Under the pieces are notes generated by a model, which saw nothing but the letters and a program-made list of their open reading frames with translations, ran no database searches and was not told the origin of the DNA. The position numbers and the translations under genes are program-made. From assembly GCA_002306975.1 (NCBI GenBank), contig DBTI01000114.1, positions 69,893 to 75,986 of the forward strand: a DNA stretch of 6,094 nucleotides. The letters are read 5' to 3'. Below, piece after piece: positions 1-5,074 of the stretch. The DNA is from Ruminococcaceae bacterium UBA1320 (GTDB lineage Bacteria; Bacillota; Clostridia; Oscillospirales; Ethanoligenentaceae). Position 1 is the stretch's first letter, and each line of letters opens with the position of its first letter.

Positions 1-534
1 ATTCCAAGGCCCCGGCGAACAGGTCGTGGCGTTTGTTCCGTCAGCCGGGCCTGTGCCTCCGCCGAACATAGTGGTGATGCCGCTGTAAAGCGCGGTTTCG
101 ATTTGTTGGGGGCTGATAAAATGGATATGAGAATCCATTCCGCCCGCTGTAACGATTAGACCTTCTCCGGCGAGGGCTTCCGTACCTGCGCCAAACACAA
201 GCCCGGGCGTAACGCCATCCATTGTATCGGGATTTCCGGATTTACCGATGCCGCAGATGTATCCGTCTTTTATGCCAATATCAGCTTTGTATATACCTGA
301 ATAATCAATGATAAGTGCATTCGTGATGACAAGGTCGGGTACGGCGGTTTCGGAGCACGACTGCCCCATACCGTCCCTGAGCGATTTCCCGCCGCCGAAT
401 TTCGCCTCATCTCCATAAACCGTATAATCTTTTTCCACTTTTGCAAAGAGGCTCGTATCGGCAAGGCGTACCTTGTCGCCGGTCGTAGGACCGTACATTT
501 CGGCATATTTGGATCTTGAAATTTCAAAGCTCAT
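1..534 (-). CDS. ureC: Urease alpha subunit UreC, N-terminal part (cut by window edge)
   Basis: This is the catalytic subunit of cytoplasmic nickel urease (urea + H2O to ammonia and carbamate). The frame is open for 178 codons from the ATG at 534 to position 1, about a third of the usual ~570 residues. The rest lies outside the window and there is no sign of damage. Visible family landmarks are YGPTTGDKVRLADT near residues 14-27, the YGDEAKFGGGKSLRDGMGQ block at about 60-78, TNALIIDYSGIYKADIGIKDG at about 91-111, AGGMDSHIHFISPQQ at about 130-144, and GGGTGPADGTNATTCSPGPW close to the edge. H136 and H138 of HIH correspond to two nickel ligands. The carbamylated lysine and the catalytic histidines lie beyond the edge. 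The ATG lies 4 nt after the ureB stop, with AAGGGGG inside the end of ureB as ribosome site. The ATG at 539 runs straight into a stop and was not chosen. Confidence 0.98.
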   Translation of the reverse strand, partial: MSFEISRSKYAEMYGPTTGDKVRLADTSLFAKVEKDYTVYGDEAKFGGGKSLRDGMGQSCSETAVPDLVITNALIIDYSGIYKADIGIKDGYICGIGKSGNPDTMDGVTPGLVFGAGTEALAGEGLIVTAGGMDSHIHFISPQQIETALYSGITTMFGGGTGPADGTNATTCSPGPWN

Positions 535-538
535 GCCA

Positions 539-907
539 TCATACCCCCTTGAATCCTTGTTTTTTGGCAGCTTCAAAGGCCGCCTTCTGCACCGCTTCAT
601 TGTCAAGACTGCCGCGTGTCAGATTGTTGAGACCAAACCCTCTGCGGGAGCCTCCGATTGCGGTAAGCGTAACCGTTTTTTCCTCGCCCGGTTCAAACCG
701 CACCGCTGTGCCCGACGGTATGTCAAGCCTCATTCCAAACGCCTTTTTACGTTCAAAATCAAGGGCCTTATTTACTTCAAAAAAATGAAAATGCGAACCG
801 ACCTGTATTGGCCTGTCACCGGTATTTACAACACCTAAAGAAAGGGTAGGCCTGCCTTCATTTATTGTAATATTACCTGCTCTTGTTATGATTTCACCCG
901 GCTTCAT
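539..907 (-). CDS. ureB: Urease beta subunit UreB
   Basis: Structural beta subunit of urease, packing with UreA and UreC in the cytoplasmic holoenzyme. It has no catalytic residues of its own. The 122-residue protein is of normal length for bacterial UreB and intact. Clear family blocks are MKPGEI at the start, VVNTGDRPIQVGSHFHFFEV at about residues 27-46, the IPSGTAVRFEPGEE block at about 62-75, and a GGSRRGFGLNN stretch followed by a short charged C-terminal helix ending in GFKGV. I start at the ATG at 907 rather than the in-frame TTG at 910, because AAGGGGGG (922-915) sits 7 nt from the ATG and UreB proteins usually begin near this MKPGE sequence. It follows ureA by 13 nt and ends 4 nt before ureC, so the three genes form one translational cluster. 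Confidence 0.97.
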   Translation of the reverse strand: MKPGEIITRAGNITINEGRPTLSLGVVNTGDRPIQVGSHFHFFEVNKALDFERKKAFGMRLDIPSGTAVRFEPGEEKTVTLTAIGGSRRGFGLNNLTRGSLDNEAVQKAAFEAAKKQGFKGV

Positions 908-914
908 CAAGCTT

Positions 915-922
915 CCCCCCTT
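915..922 (-). promoter_or_regulatory. Ribosome binding site of ureB (decides the start)
   Basis: AAGGGGGG overlaps the TAA stop of ureA and lies 7 nt before the ATG at 907. It lies only 4 nt before the alternative TTG at 910, which favours the ATG. Confidence 0.7.
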
Positions 923-1223
923 ATCTGATCGGATTATGGACGGTTACGAGCTTTGTTCCGTCCGGAAAAGTCGCTTCAATCTGTATTTCCTGAACCATTT
1001 CGGCAACGCCTTCCATCACATCGTCCGCTGTGAGGATGTGTGAGCCGTAATTCATTATTTCAGCTACTGTCATGCCGTCCCGCACACGCTCCATAAGCTC
1101 GGAGCTGATCAAAGCCACAGCTTCGGGATAATTCAGTTTCAGCCCGCGGTCGCGTCGCTCCTGTGCGAGTTTTCCCGCAAAATGCAGCATAAGCTTATCG
1201 GTTTCTTTCGGTAAAAGATGCAC
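921..1223 (-). CDS. ureA: Urease gamma subunit UreA
   Basis: Smallest structural subunit of urease, assembling with UreB and UreC in the cytoplasm. The product is 100 residues, the canonical length for a free-standing gamma subunit. The gene is therefore of the three-subunit bacterial type, not the fused gamma-beta form of Helicobacter or the single chain of plants. Recognisable blocks are LLPKETDKLMLHFAGKLA at about residues 3-20, RRDRGLKLNYPEAVALIS at about 23-40, the RVRDGMTVAEIM segment, and the C-terminal IQIEATFPDGTKLVTVHNPI stretch. The start is a GTG at 1223, supported by AAGGAG 9 nt upstream and by the usual MHLLPKE-like beginning. It is the first gene after a 173-nt gap carrying a promoter and is followed by ureB at 13 nt. 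Confidence 0.98.
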   Translation of the reverse strand: MHLLPKETDKLMLHFAGKLAQERRDRGLKLNYPEAVALISSELMERVRDGMTVAEIMNYGSHILTADDVMEGVAEMVQEIQIEATFPDGTKLVTVHNPIR

Positions 1224-1232
1224 TTTTTATCT

Positions 1233-1238
1233 CTCCTT
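1233..1238 (-). promoter_or_regulatory. Ribosome binding site of ureA (supports GTG start)
   Basis: AAGGAG is 9 nt upstream of the GTG at 1223. There is no in-frame ATG at a comparable distance, so a GTG start is well supported. Confidence 0.75.
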
Positions 1239-1305
1239 CGTTCTGAAGCATGTGCCGATTTTTCCATTCTGTCAAACAAGAAAATCTATTTGATTTGTCA
1301 CTTTA

Positions 1306-1335
1306 ATTATAAGACTTATAAAACACCAATGTAAA
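1306..1335 (-). promoter_or_regulatory. Predicted sigma-70/SigA promoter for ureABC
   Basis: Reading the minus strand, TTTACA (1335-1330, 5 of 6 to the TTGACA consensus) is followed after 18 nt by a perfect TATAAT (1311-1306). The start of transcription would be near 1299, giving a leader of about 75 nt before the ureA GTG. The gap is AT-rich around it. It would let urease be transcribed apart from the urt genes. This is a motif match only; no start site is known from the sequence. Confidence 0.6.
1307..1321 (-). repeat. Perfect 7-1-7 palindrome over the ureA -10 box (candidate operator)
   Basis: TTATAAG, one central base, then CTTATAA form a perfect inverted repeat. It covers five of the six bases of the TATAAT box and the adjoining spacer. 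Its position would let a bound dimer block RNA polymerase. It is AT-rich and includes promoter sequence itself, so part of the symmetry could be chance. I do not recognise the motif as the site of a named regulator; it is not a GlnR/TnrA-type TGTNAN7TNACA site. Confidence 0.4.
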
Positions 1336-1339
1336 GTGC

Positions 1340-1372
1340 AGGCTTTTAGAAAATAAAGATTATAAAATGCCT
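1340..1372 (-). repeat. Weak hairpin downstream of urtE
   Basis: On the minus strand AGGCATTTTA (1372-1363) can pair with TAAAAGCCT (1348-1340) with one bulged A and a loop of about 14 nt. It lies about 25 nt after the urtE stop and just before the -35 box of the ureA promoter. No run of T follows it, so it is not a convincing intrinsic terminator. It may act as an RNA 3'-end or processing structure, or mean nothing. Confidence 0.3.
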
Positions 1373-1396
1373 ATGAGGATTTGTTGTTTATGAATA

Positions 1397-2089
1397 TTAT
1401 ATGGCAATCCGCTTTTTAATCTCTTCTATATCAATATCTCCCATTGCTCCGTCAAGGACAATCTCGCCTTTTTCCATTACATAGCAATAATCTGCGATAT
1501 CCAGAGCAAACTCCAGATATTGCTCCACAAGGAAAATCATCATATCCCCATCCTGTTTAAGGTGGGTGATGACACGGCCGATGTCCTGGATGATTGAGGG
1601 CTGGATTCCCTCGGTCGGCTCATCCAGAATTAAAAGCTTCGGATTTGCGACCAGCGCGCGGGCAATAGCCAGCTGCTGCTGCTGCCCTCCGCTCAAGTCT
1701 CCGCCCTTTCGGCCAAGCATGTCTTTGAGTACCGGGAACAGTTCAAAGATGCGGTCTTCGATTTTGCCCTTTCCGCCATGAACTTCAAGCCCGAGAAGCA
1801 GATTTTCGAGAACGGTCATCTGCGGAAAGATATCGCGGCCCTGCGGTACATACCCGATGCCGGCGCGGGCGCGCTTATGAGGCGCGATTTTCGCAATATT
1901 GCTTCCATTGAAATCTATTGTGCCGACCGGTGTCTTGACCTGACCCATAATACTTTTGAGGAGTGTGGATTTGCCTACTCCGTTACGTCCGAGCAGACAT
2001 ACAACCTTGCCCTCATCTACCTGCATATTCACGCCTGAAATGATCTCACTTTCGCCATAATATGCATGCAAATTATTGATTTTGAGCAT
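1397..2089 (-). CDS. urtE: Urea ABC transporter ATP-binding subunit UrtE
   Basis: One of the two cytoplasmic ATPases that power urea import, LivF-like. The 230-residue protein is complete and of family length. Motifs in order are Walker A GRNGVGKS (34-41), Q-loop VPQGRDIFP with Q83, signature LSGGQQQQLAIARAL (from 132), and Walker B LLILDEPTEGIQPSI (from 152). The switch position reads LVEQY, glutamine at 190 instead of the usual histidine, as is normal for LivF/UrtE proteins. The start is the ATG at 2089, giving the expected MLKINNLHAYYG beginning. An in-frame TTG 153 nt upstream only adds residues read out of frame through urtD. The gene overlaps the 3' end of urtD by 17 nt, which suggests translational coupling. 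AAGGGG (2106-2101) is 11 nt before the start. It is the last urt gene and is followed by the 173-nt gap before ureA. Confidence 0.96.
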   Translation of the reverse strand: MLKINNLHAYYGESEIISGVNMQVDEGKVVCLLGRNGVGKSTLLKSIMGQVKTPVGTIDFNGSNIAKIAPHKRARAGIGYVPQGRDIFPQMTVLENLLLGLEVHGGKGKIEDRIFELFPVLKDMLGRKGGDLSGGQQQQLAIARALVANPKLLILDEPTEGIQPSIIQDIGRVITHLKQDGDMMIFLVEQYLEFALDIADYCYVMEKGEIVLDGAMGDIDIEEIKKRIAI

Positions 2090-2837
2090 CTGTTTCCCGT
2101 CCCCTTCCCAAATATACTTCAATGACGCGCGGATCGTTTTGCACCTGTTCCATCGGCCCTTCGCACAGCACCTTTCCCTCATGCAGAACAGTGACACTGT
2201 TCGCAAAACTGCGGACAAATTCCATATCGTGTTCCACAACAATAACCGAACAGGTTTTTGCCACTTCTTTCAGCAGTTCACCGGTTTTGTCTGTTTCCGC
2301 CCGCCCCATTCCGGCGACCGGTTCATCCATCAGCAGAAGGTTGTGCCCTGTTACTAAAAGCATGGCGATTTCCAGCCACTGCTTCTGTCCGTGGGAGAGT
2401 GCCCCGGCGACTTCATCCTTATGATCGGCAAGACTGGTTTTTACAAGGATTTTTTCTATTTTCTCTTTTTCCTGCTTGTCTTGCCGGCTAAAAAGAGAAT
2501 TCACAAGAGTCTTTTTCGGCGCATAGGCCAGTTGCATGTTTTCATAAATCGTAAGGCTTGTGAAAACGGACGGAACCTGAAATTTTCTTCCGATTCCTAT
2601 ATTCACAATCTCGTGTTCTTTCTTTTTCAAGATGTTTTTGCCTTTGAATATAACATCCCCGCTTACGGGCTTTATCTTGCCGCAAATGACATCAAGGAGT
2701 GTGGTTTTACCGGCTCCGTTCGGACCAATGAAAAAACGCAGTTCGCCCTGTTCAATATGGGTGCTCACATTCTGCACGGCTTTAAACCCGTCAAAAGTGA
2801 CCGAAATGTTTTCAAGTGTTAAAATGGTGTTGCCCAT
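2073..2837 (-). CDS. urtD: Urea ABC transporter ATP-binding subunit UrtD
   Basis: Second cytoplasmic ATPase of the urea importer, LivG-like, 254 residues and intact. Motifs are Walker A GPNGAGKT (38-45), a Q-loop with Q87 in GRKFQVPSVF, signature LSHGQKQWLEIAMLL (from 147), Walker B LLLMDEPVAGMG (from 167), and H-loop VEHDMEFVR with H203. The histidine inside the signature (LSHGQ instead of LSGGQ) together with QWLEIAMLL is typical of UrtD and helps tell it from general LivG. The ATG at 2837 follows AAGGAAGGA by 10 nt. urtC ends 44 nt upstream, and the last 17 nt overlap urtE. The paired UrtD/UrtE ATPases would form a heterodimer under the UrtB/UrtC permeases. Confidence 0.96.
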   Translation of the reverse strand: MGNTILTLENISVTFDGFKAVQNVSTHIEQGELRFFIGPNGAGKTTLLDVICGKIKPVSGDVIFKGKNILKKKEHEIVNIGIGRKFQVPSVFTSLTIYENMQLAYAPKKTLVNSLFSRQDKQEKEKIEKILVKTSLADHKDEVAGALSHGQKQWLEIAMLLVTGHNLLLMDEPVAGMGRAETDKTGELLKEVAKTCSVIVVEHDMEFVRSFANSVTVLHEGKVLCEGPMEQVQNDPRVIEVYLGRGRETDAQNQ

Positions 2838-2881
2838 AGTCCTGATATCCTTCCTTCGGCATGTTATAATTATGATTTGTC

Positions 2882-3931
2882 TTATTTCAGAAACTTTATT
2901 TTTTTCTTTTTAAATTCCGATACTTTGCCGACGATCCCGTTCGGCATAAAGAGAACAACCAAAACGAATGCGATTCCAATAAAATAAGACCAGACGTCTG
3001 GAAAAGTATCGCTGATACCGCTTTTCAGCGCATTTACAAGAATTGCTGCGATTACAGCGCCGATCAAACTGCCTTTTCCACCGATTGCAACCCAAATGAC
3101 CATTTCGATAGAAGGGGTTATTCCCATTTCAGTTGGAGTAATAATACCGACCTGAGGAAAATAAATTGCTCCGGCAACACCGGCGAGCAGCGCGGATATG
3201 CAGTAAACGGCCACTTTGTAACCGGTTGGATTGTAGCCGGAAAAACGCACGCGGTTTTCACCGTCGCGTATAGCGACAAGCACTTTGCCCATTTTTCGGC
3301 CGACGATAAAATCGCAAAGGCTGAAAGCGGCGATAAGAAGCGCCAGCGCAACATAGTAAAGCACCACTTTTGTTGTCGGGGAGGCCAAACTGTATCCGAA
3401 AATCTGATTGCAGTCGGTTATTCCGTTGCTGCCACCCGTGTATGCCTGCTGTCCGATAAACAAAACACTGATAATAACAGCAAGTGCCTGTGACAGAATG
3501 GAAAAGTAAACGCCCTGTATTCGATTTTTAAAAGTGAGAAATCCGATGATAAAAGCGATGAGCGTTGGAACTACAAGCGCCATAATAATCGCGAAAACCG
3601 GATTTGTGAAAGGCTTCCAGAACCATGGGATGGAGGAAAGTCCACTCCACGACATGAAATCAGGAAGTTTAAAGCCTGATGATTCAAGCTTGAGATACAT
3701 AGCAAAGCAATAAGCGCCCAACCCGAAAAAAACGCCATGACCCATGCTCAGTATGCCGGTATACCCCCAAATGAGGTCGATACCAAGCGCCAGGATTGCG
3801 TAAGCAATAAATTTGCCAAGCAGGTTTACTCTGAAATCGGAAAGGAAAAACGGGGCTATTGCAAGAAGAATTACGACCAGAGCAAAAGCCGGCCGCCTTT
3901 TCTCGTTCAAATATCTTGATAGAAAATTCAC
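2882..3931 (-). CDS. urtC: Urea ABC transporter permease UrtC
   Basis: Integral membrane subunit, LivM-like, forming the urea channel with UrtB. It has 349 residues with many hydrophobic segments (the first at about 14-32). Family blocks are GYTGILSMGHGVFFGLGAY (56-74), TGGSNGITD (from 165), the cytoplasmic ATPase-contact loop RKMGKVLVAIRDGENRVRF (212-230), and WVAIGGKGSLIGAVIAA (280-296). The chain ends in a lysine-rich tail (KKKKIKFLK), which fits a cytoplasmic C-terminus. I chose the GTG at 3931 because GAGGGG lies 9 nt upstream and the first residues give a typical short charged N-terminus before the first membrane helix. It starts 13 nt after the urtB stop and is followed by urtD after 44 nt. 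Confidence 0.96.
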   Translation of the reverse strand: MNFLSRYLNEKRRPAFALVVILLAIAPFFLSDFRVNLLGKFIAYAILALGIDLIWGYTGILSMGHGVFFGLGAYCFAMYLKLESSGFKLPDFMSWSGLSSIPWFWKPFTNPVFAIIMALVVPTLIAFIIGFLTFKNRIQGVYFSILSQALAVIISVLFIGQQAYTGGSNGITDCNQIFGYSLASPTTKVVLYYVALALLIAAFSLCDFIVGRKMGKVLVAIRDGENRVRFSGYNPTGYKVAVYCISALLAGVAGAIYFPQVGIITPTEMGITPSIEMVIWVAIGGKGSLIGAVIAAILVNALKSGISDTFPDVWSYFIGIAFVLVVLFMPNGIVGKVSEFKKKKIKFLK

Positions 3932-3940
3932 TTATTACAT

Positions 3941-3946
3941 CCCCTC
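3941..3946 (-). promoter_or_regulatory. Ribosome binding site of urtC (supports GTG start)
   Basis: GAGGGG overlaps the TGA stop of urtB and lies 9 nt before the GTG at 3931. The ATG just after the site (in ATGTAATAA) reads straight into a stop, so GTG is the only sensible start. The overlap with the urtB stop suggests coupled translation. Confidence 0.65.
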
Positions 3947-4850
3947 AGTCATCTAACTCACGGCTGCTGATTGTGAACAGTCCCTTTGGTTTCCACTGTA
4001 GAAAAACAATGACAACAGCGAAAATAAGGACTTTGGCCATTGTTGTGTCTGTCAAAAATTCAAATAGCGTGTCGCCCACGCCGATGATGCTCGCACCTGC
4101 GATTGTGCCGGCAAGTCTGCTGACGCCACCGAGAACAACAACCATAAACGTATCCACAATATAATTCGAGCCGAGCGTGGGTCCGATTGAGCCAAGCAGT
4201 GCAAGAGCACAGCCCGCGATGCCGGCAAGTCCCGATCCCAGCGCAAATGTATAGGCGTCAACTTTTCTGGTGGGTATGCCAAGACTTGAAGCCATATTAC
4301 GATTTTGCATAACTGCGCGGATTCTGCGCCCGTACGGGGTACGGTATAAAAGCAGATAAACGCCAGTCAGACAGAGCGCAACGAGTAGGATGATAAAAAG
4401 CCGCTTATACGGCATTACGAAACCGCTTATGACTTGAATGCCTCCATTGAGCCAATTCGGACTTTTTACGTCAACATTCGGCGCACCGAAAATGCTTCTC
4501 GCAAGCTGCTGCAAAGTCAGGCTGACGCCCCAGGTTGCAAGAAGACTGTCAAGAGGACGACCGTAGAGATGCCGGATCACCAGAATCTCAAGAACATACC
4601 CAATGATGCCGGCTGTTATAAACGAGACAGGAATCGCAACAATAAAATAAACGGAAAAAATTCCGCTGAGGTAATTTAAAAATATACTCTGGACAACAAA
4701 GGCCGTATAGGCGCCGATCATAATGAATTCGCCGTGCGCCATGTTAATAACCTTCATCAGACCGAATGTGATTGAGAGCCCGAGCGCGGCTATCAGATAA
4801 ACGGAACTGACGCTTATGCCGTTGAATATCTGAGTGAGATACGTTCCCAT
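3945..4850 (-). CDS. urtB: Urea ABC transporter permease UrtB
   Basis: Integral membrane subunit, LivH-like, partner of UrtC. With the ATG at 4850 it is 301 residues and begins directly with hydrophobic segments. It lacks the long N-terminal extension known in many proteobacterial UrtB proteins of about 500 residues. Family blocks are NMAHGEFIMIGAYTA (36-50), GRPLDSLLATWGVSLTLQQ (97-115), the cytoplasmic loop YRTPYGRRIRAVMQNRNMA (169-187), GSGLAGIAGCALALLGSIGP (205-224), and MVVVLGGVSRLAGTIAGA (236-253). AGGAAGGA 7 nt upstream supports this ATG. An in-frame TTG at 4898 would add 16 unconvincing residues. A 224-nt gap separates it from urtA, while urtC follows after 13 nt. Confidence 0.96.
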   Translation of the reverse strand: MGTYLTQIFNGISVSSVYLIAALGLSITFGLMKVINMAHGEFIMIGAYTAFVVQSIFLNYLSGIFSVYFIVAIPVSFITAGIIGYVLEILVIRHLYGRPLDSLLATWGVSLTLQQLARSIFGAPNVDVKSPNWLNGGIQVISGFVMPYKRLFIILLVALCLTGVYLLLYRTPYGRRIRAVMQNRNMASSLGIPTRKVDAYTFALGSGLAGIAGCALALLGSIGPTLGSNYIVDTFMVVVLGGVSRLAGTIAGASIIGVGDTLFEFLTDTTMAKVLIFAVVIVFLQWKPKGLFTISSRELDD

Positions 4851-4857
4851 ATTTGTT

Positions 4858-4865
4858 TCCTTCCT
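4858..4865 (-). promoter_or_regulatory. Ribosome binding site of urtB (decides the start)
   Basis: AGGAAGGA lies 7 nt before the ATG at 4850, which makes that ATG the start rather than the TTG at 4898. Confidence 0.7.
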
Positions 4866-4884
4866 GTAACAATACGGCTCAGTG

Positions 4885-4891
4885 CCCTCCT
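4885..4891 (-). promoter_or_regulatory. Orphan Shine-Dalgarno-like AGGAGGG in the urtA-urtB gap
   Basis: A near-perfect anti-16S match lies 34 nt upstream of the urtB ATG, too far to serve it directly. No ATG or GTG follows at 5-12 nt; the first TTG is 13 nt away and not in the urtB frame. It could be a standby ribosome site, a relic of a lost small gene, or chance. Confidence 0.3.
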
Positions 4892-4898
4892 GAAACAA

Positions 4899-4997
4899 AT
4901 AACAATTTTATAAGAGAAAAGGAGTTTTTTGTTTCTTCCCAGTCGGAAGCGGGGGAGAAGCACTTCCTGATTTGCTTTTTAAAAATAAAATTGCTAT
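4899..4997 (-). repeat. Long-range inverted repeat in the urtA-urtB gap
   Basis: In the minus-strand transcript, ATAGCAATTTTAT (4997-4985) can pair with ATAAAATTGTTAT (4911-4899). This gives 13 consecutive pairs, one of them a G-U wobble, closing a 73-nt interior that contains the smaller hairpins at 4935-4967. It lies between the urtA stop and the urtB ribosome site. The arms are AT-rich, so a chance match is possible. Confidence 0.4.
4935..4967 (-). repeat. Competing small hairpins in the urtA-urtB gap
   Basis: On the minus strand GGAAGTG (4967-4961) pairs with CGCTTCC (4951-4945) around a 9-nt loop, including one wobble pair. The same CTTCC (4949-4945) can instead pair with GGAAG (4939-4935) around a 5-nt loop, so the two stems exclude each other. 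What follows is A-rich, not a T run, so this is not a standard terminator. It resembles the stabilising or attenuating structures often found after binding-protein genes in ABC operons. Confidence 0.4.
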
Positions 4998-5074
4998 AAG
5001 GAGAGCACCGATGTCCGTTTGCTATAGATTAATTGTTTAGGCGAAAACCGTCTGGTAAATGTAAATTCAAAGGA

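Noticed and set aside
270..527. Minus-strand 85-codon frame inside ureC
   Set aside because: It overlaps ureC in another frame. The ureC frame is open without a break from 534 to 1, so there is no frameshift to explain.
473..838. Plus-strand open frame of 121 codons opposite ureB and the start of ureC
   Set aside because: It lies antisense to intact urease genes, has no ribosome site or recognisable protein character, and is explained as a shadow of their codon pattern.
1247..1275. Second minus-strand promoter with TTGACA at 1275-1270
   Set aside because: The -35 is perfect but the only hexamer at 17 nt is CATGCT, matching TATAAT at 3 of 6, so I do not call it.
1397..2089. Glutamine instead of histidine in the UrtE switch (LVEQ) as a lost catalytic residue
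   Set aside because: VEQ at this position is usual in LivF/UrtE-type ATPases, so it is a family trait and not damage.
2090..2242. N-terminal extension of UrtE to a TTG at 2242
   Set aside because: The 51 extra residues are urtD sequence read in another frame and resemble no ATPase N-terminus. The ATG at 2089 gives the normal family start.
2391..2822. Plus-strand open frame of 143 codons opposite urtD
   Set aside because: It is antisense to an intact, motif-complete ATPase gene, and its translation has no known family pattern.
4851..4898. N-terminal extension of UrtB to a TTG at 4898
   Set aside because: It adds 16 residues without hydrophobic or family character, while AGGAAGGA sits at proper distance from the ATG at 4850.
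4935..4949. Intrinsic terminator after urtA
   Set aside because: The stem is short and in the transcript is followed by an A-rich stretch rather than U residues.
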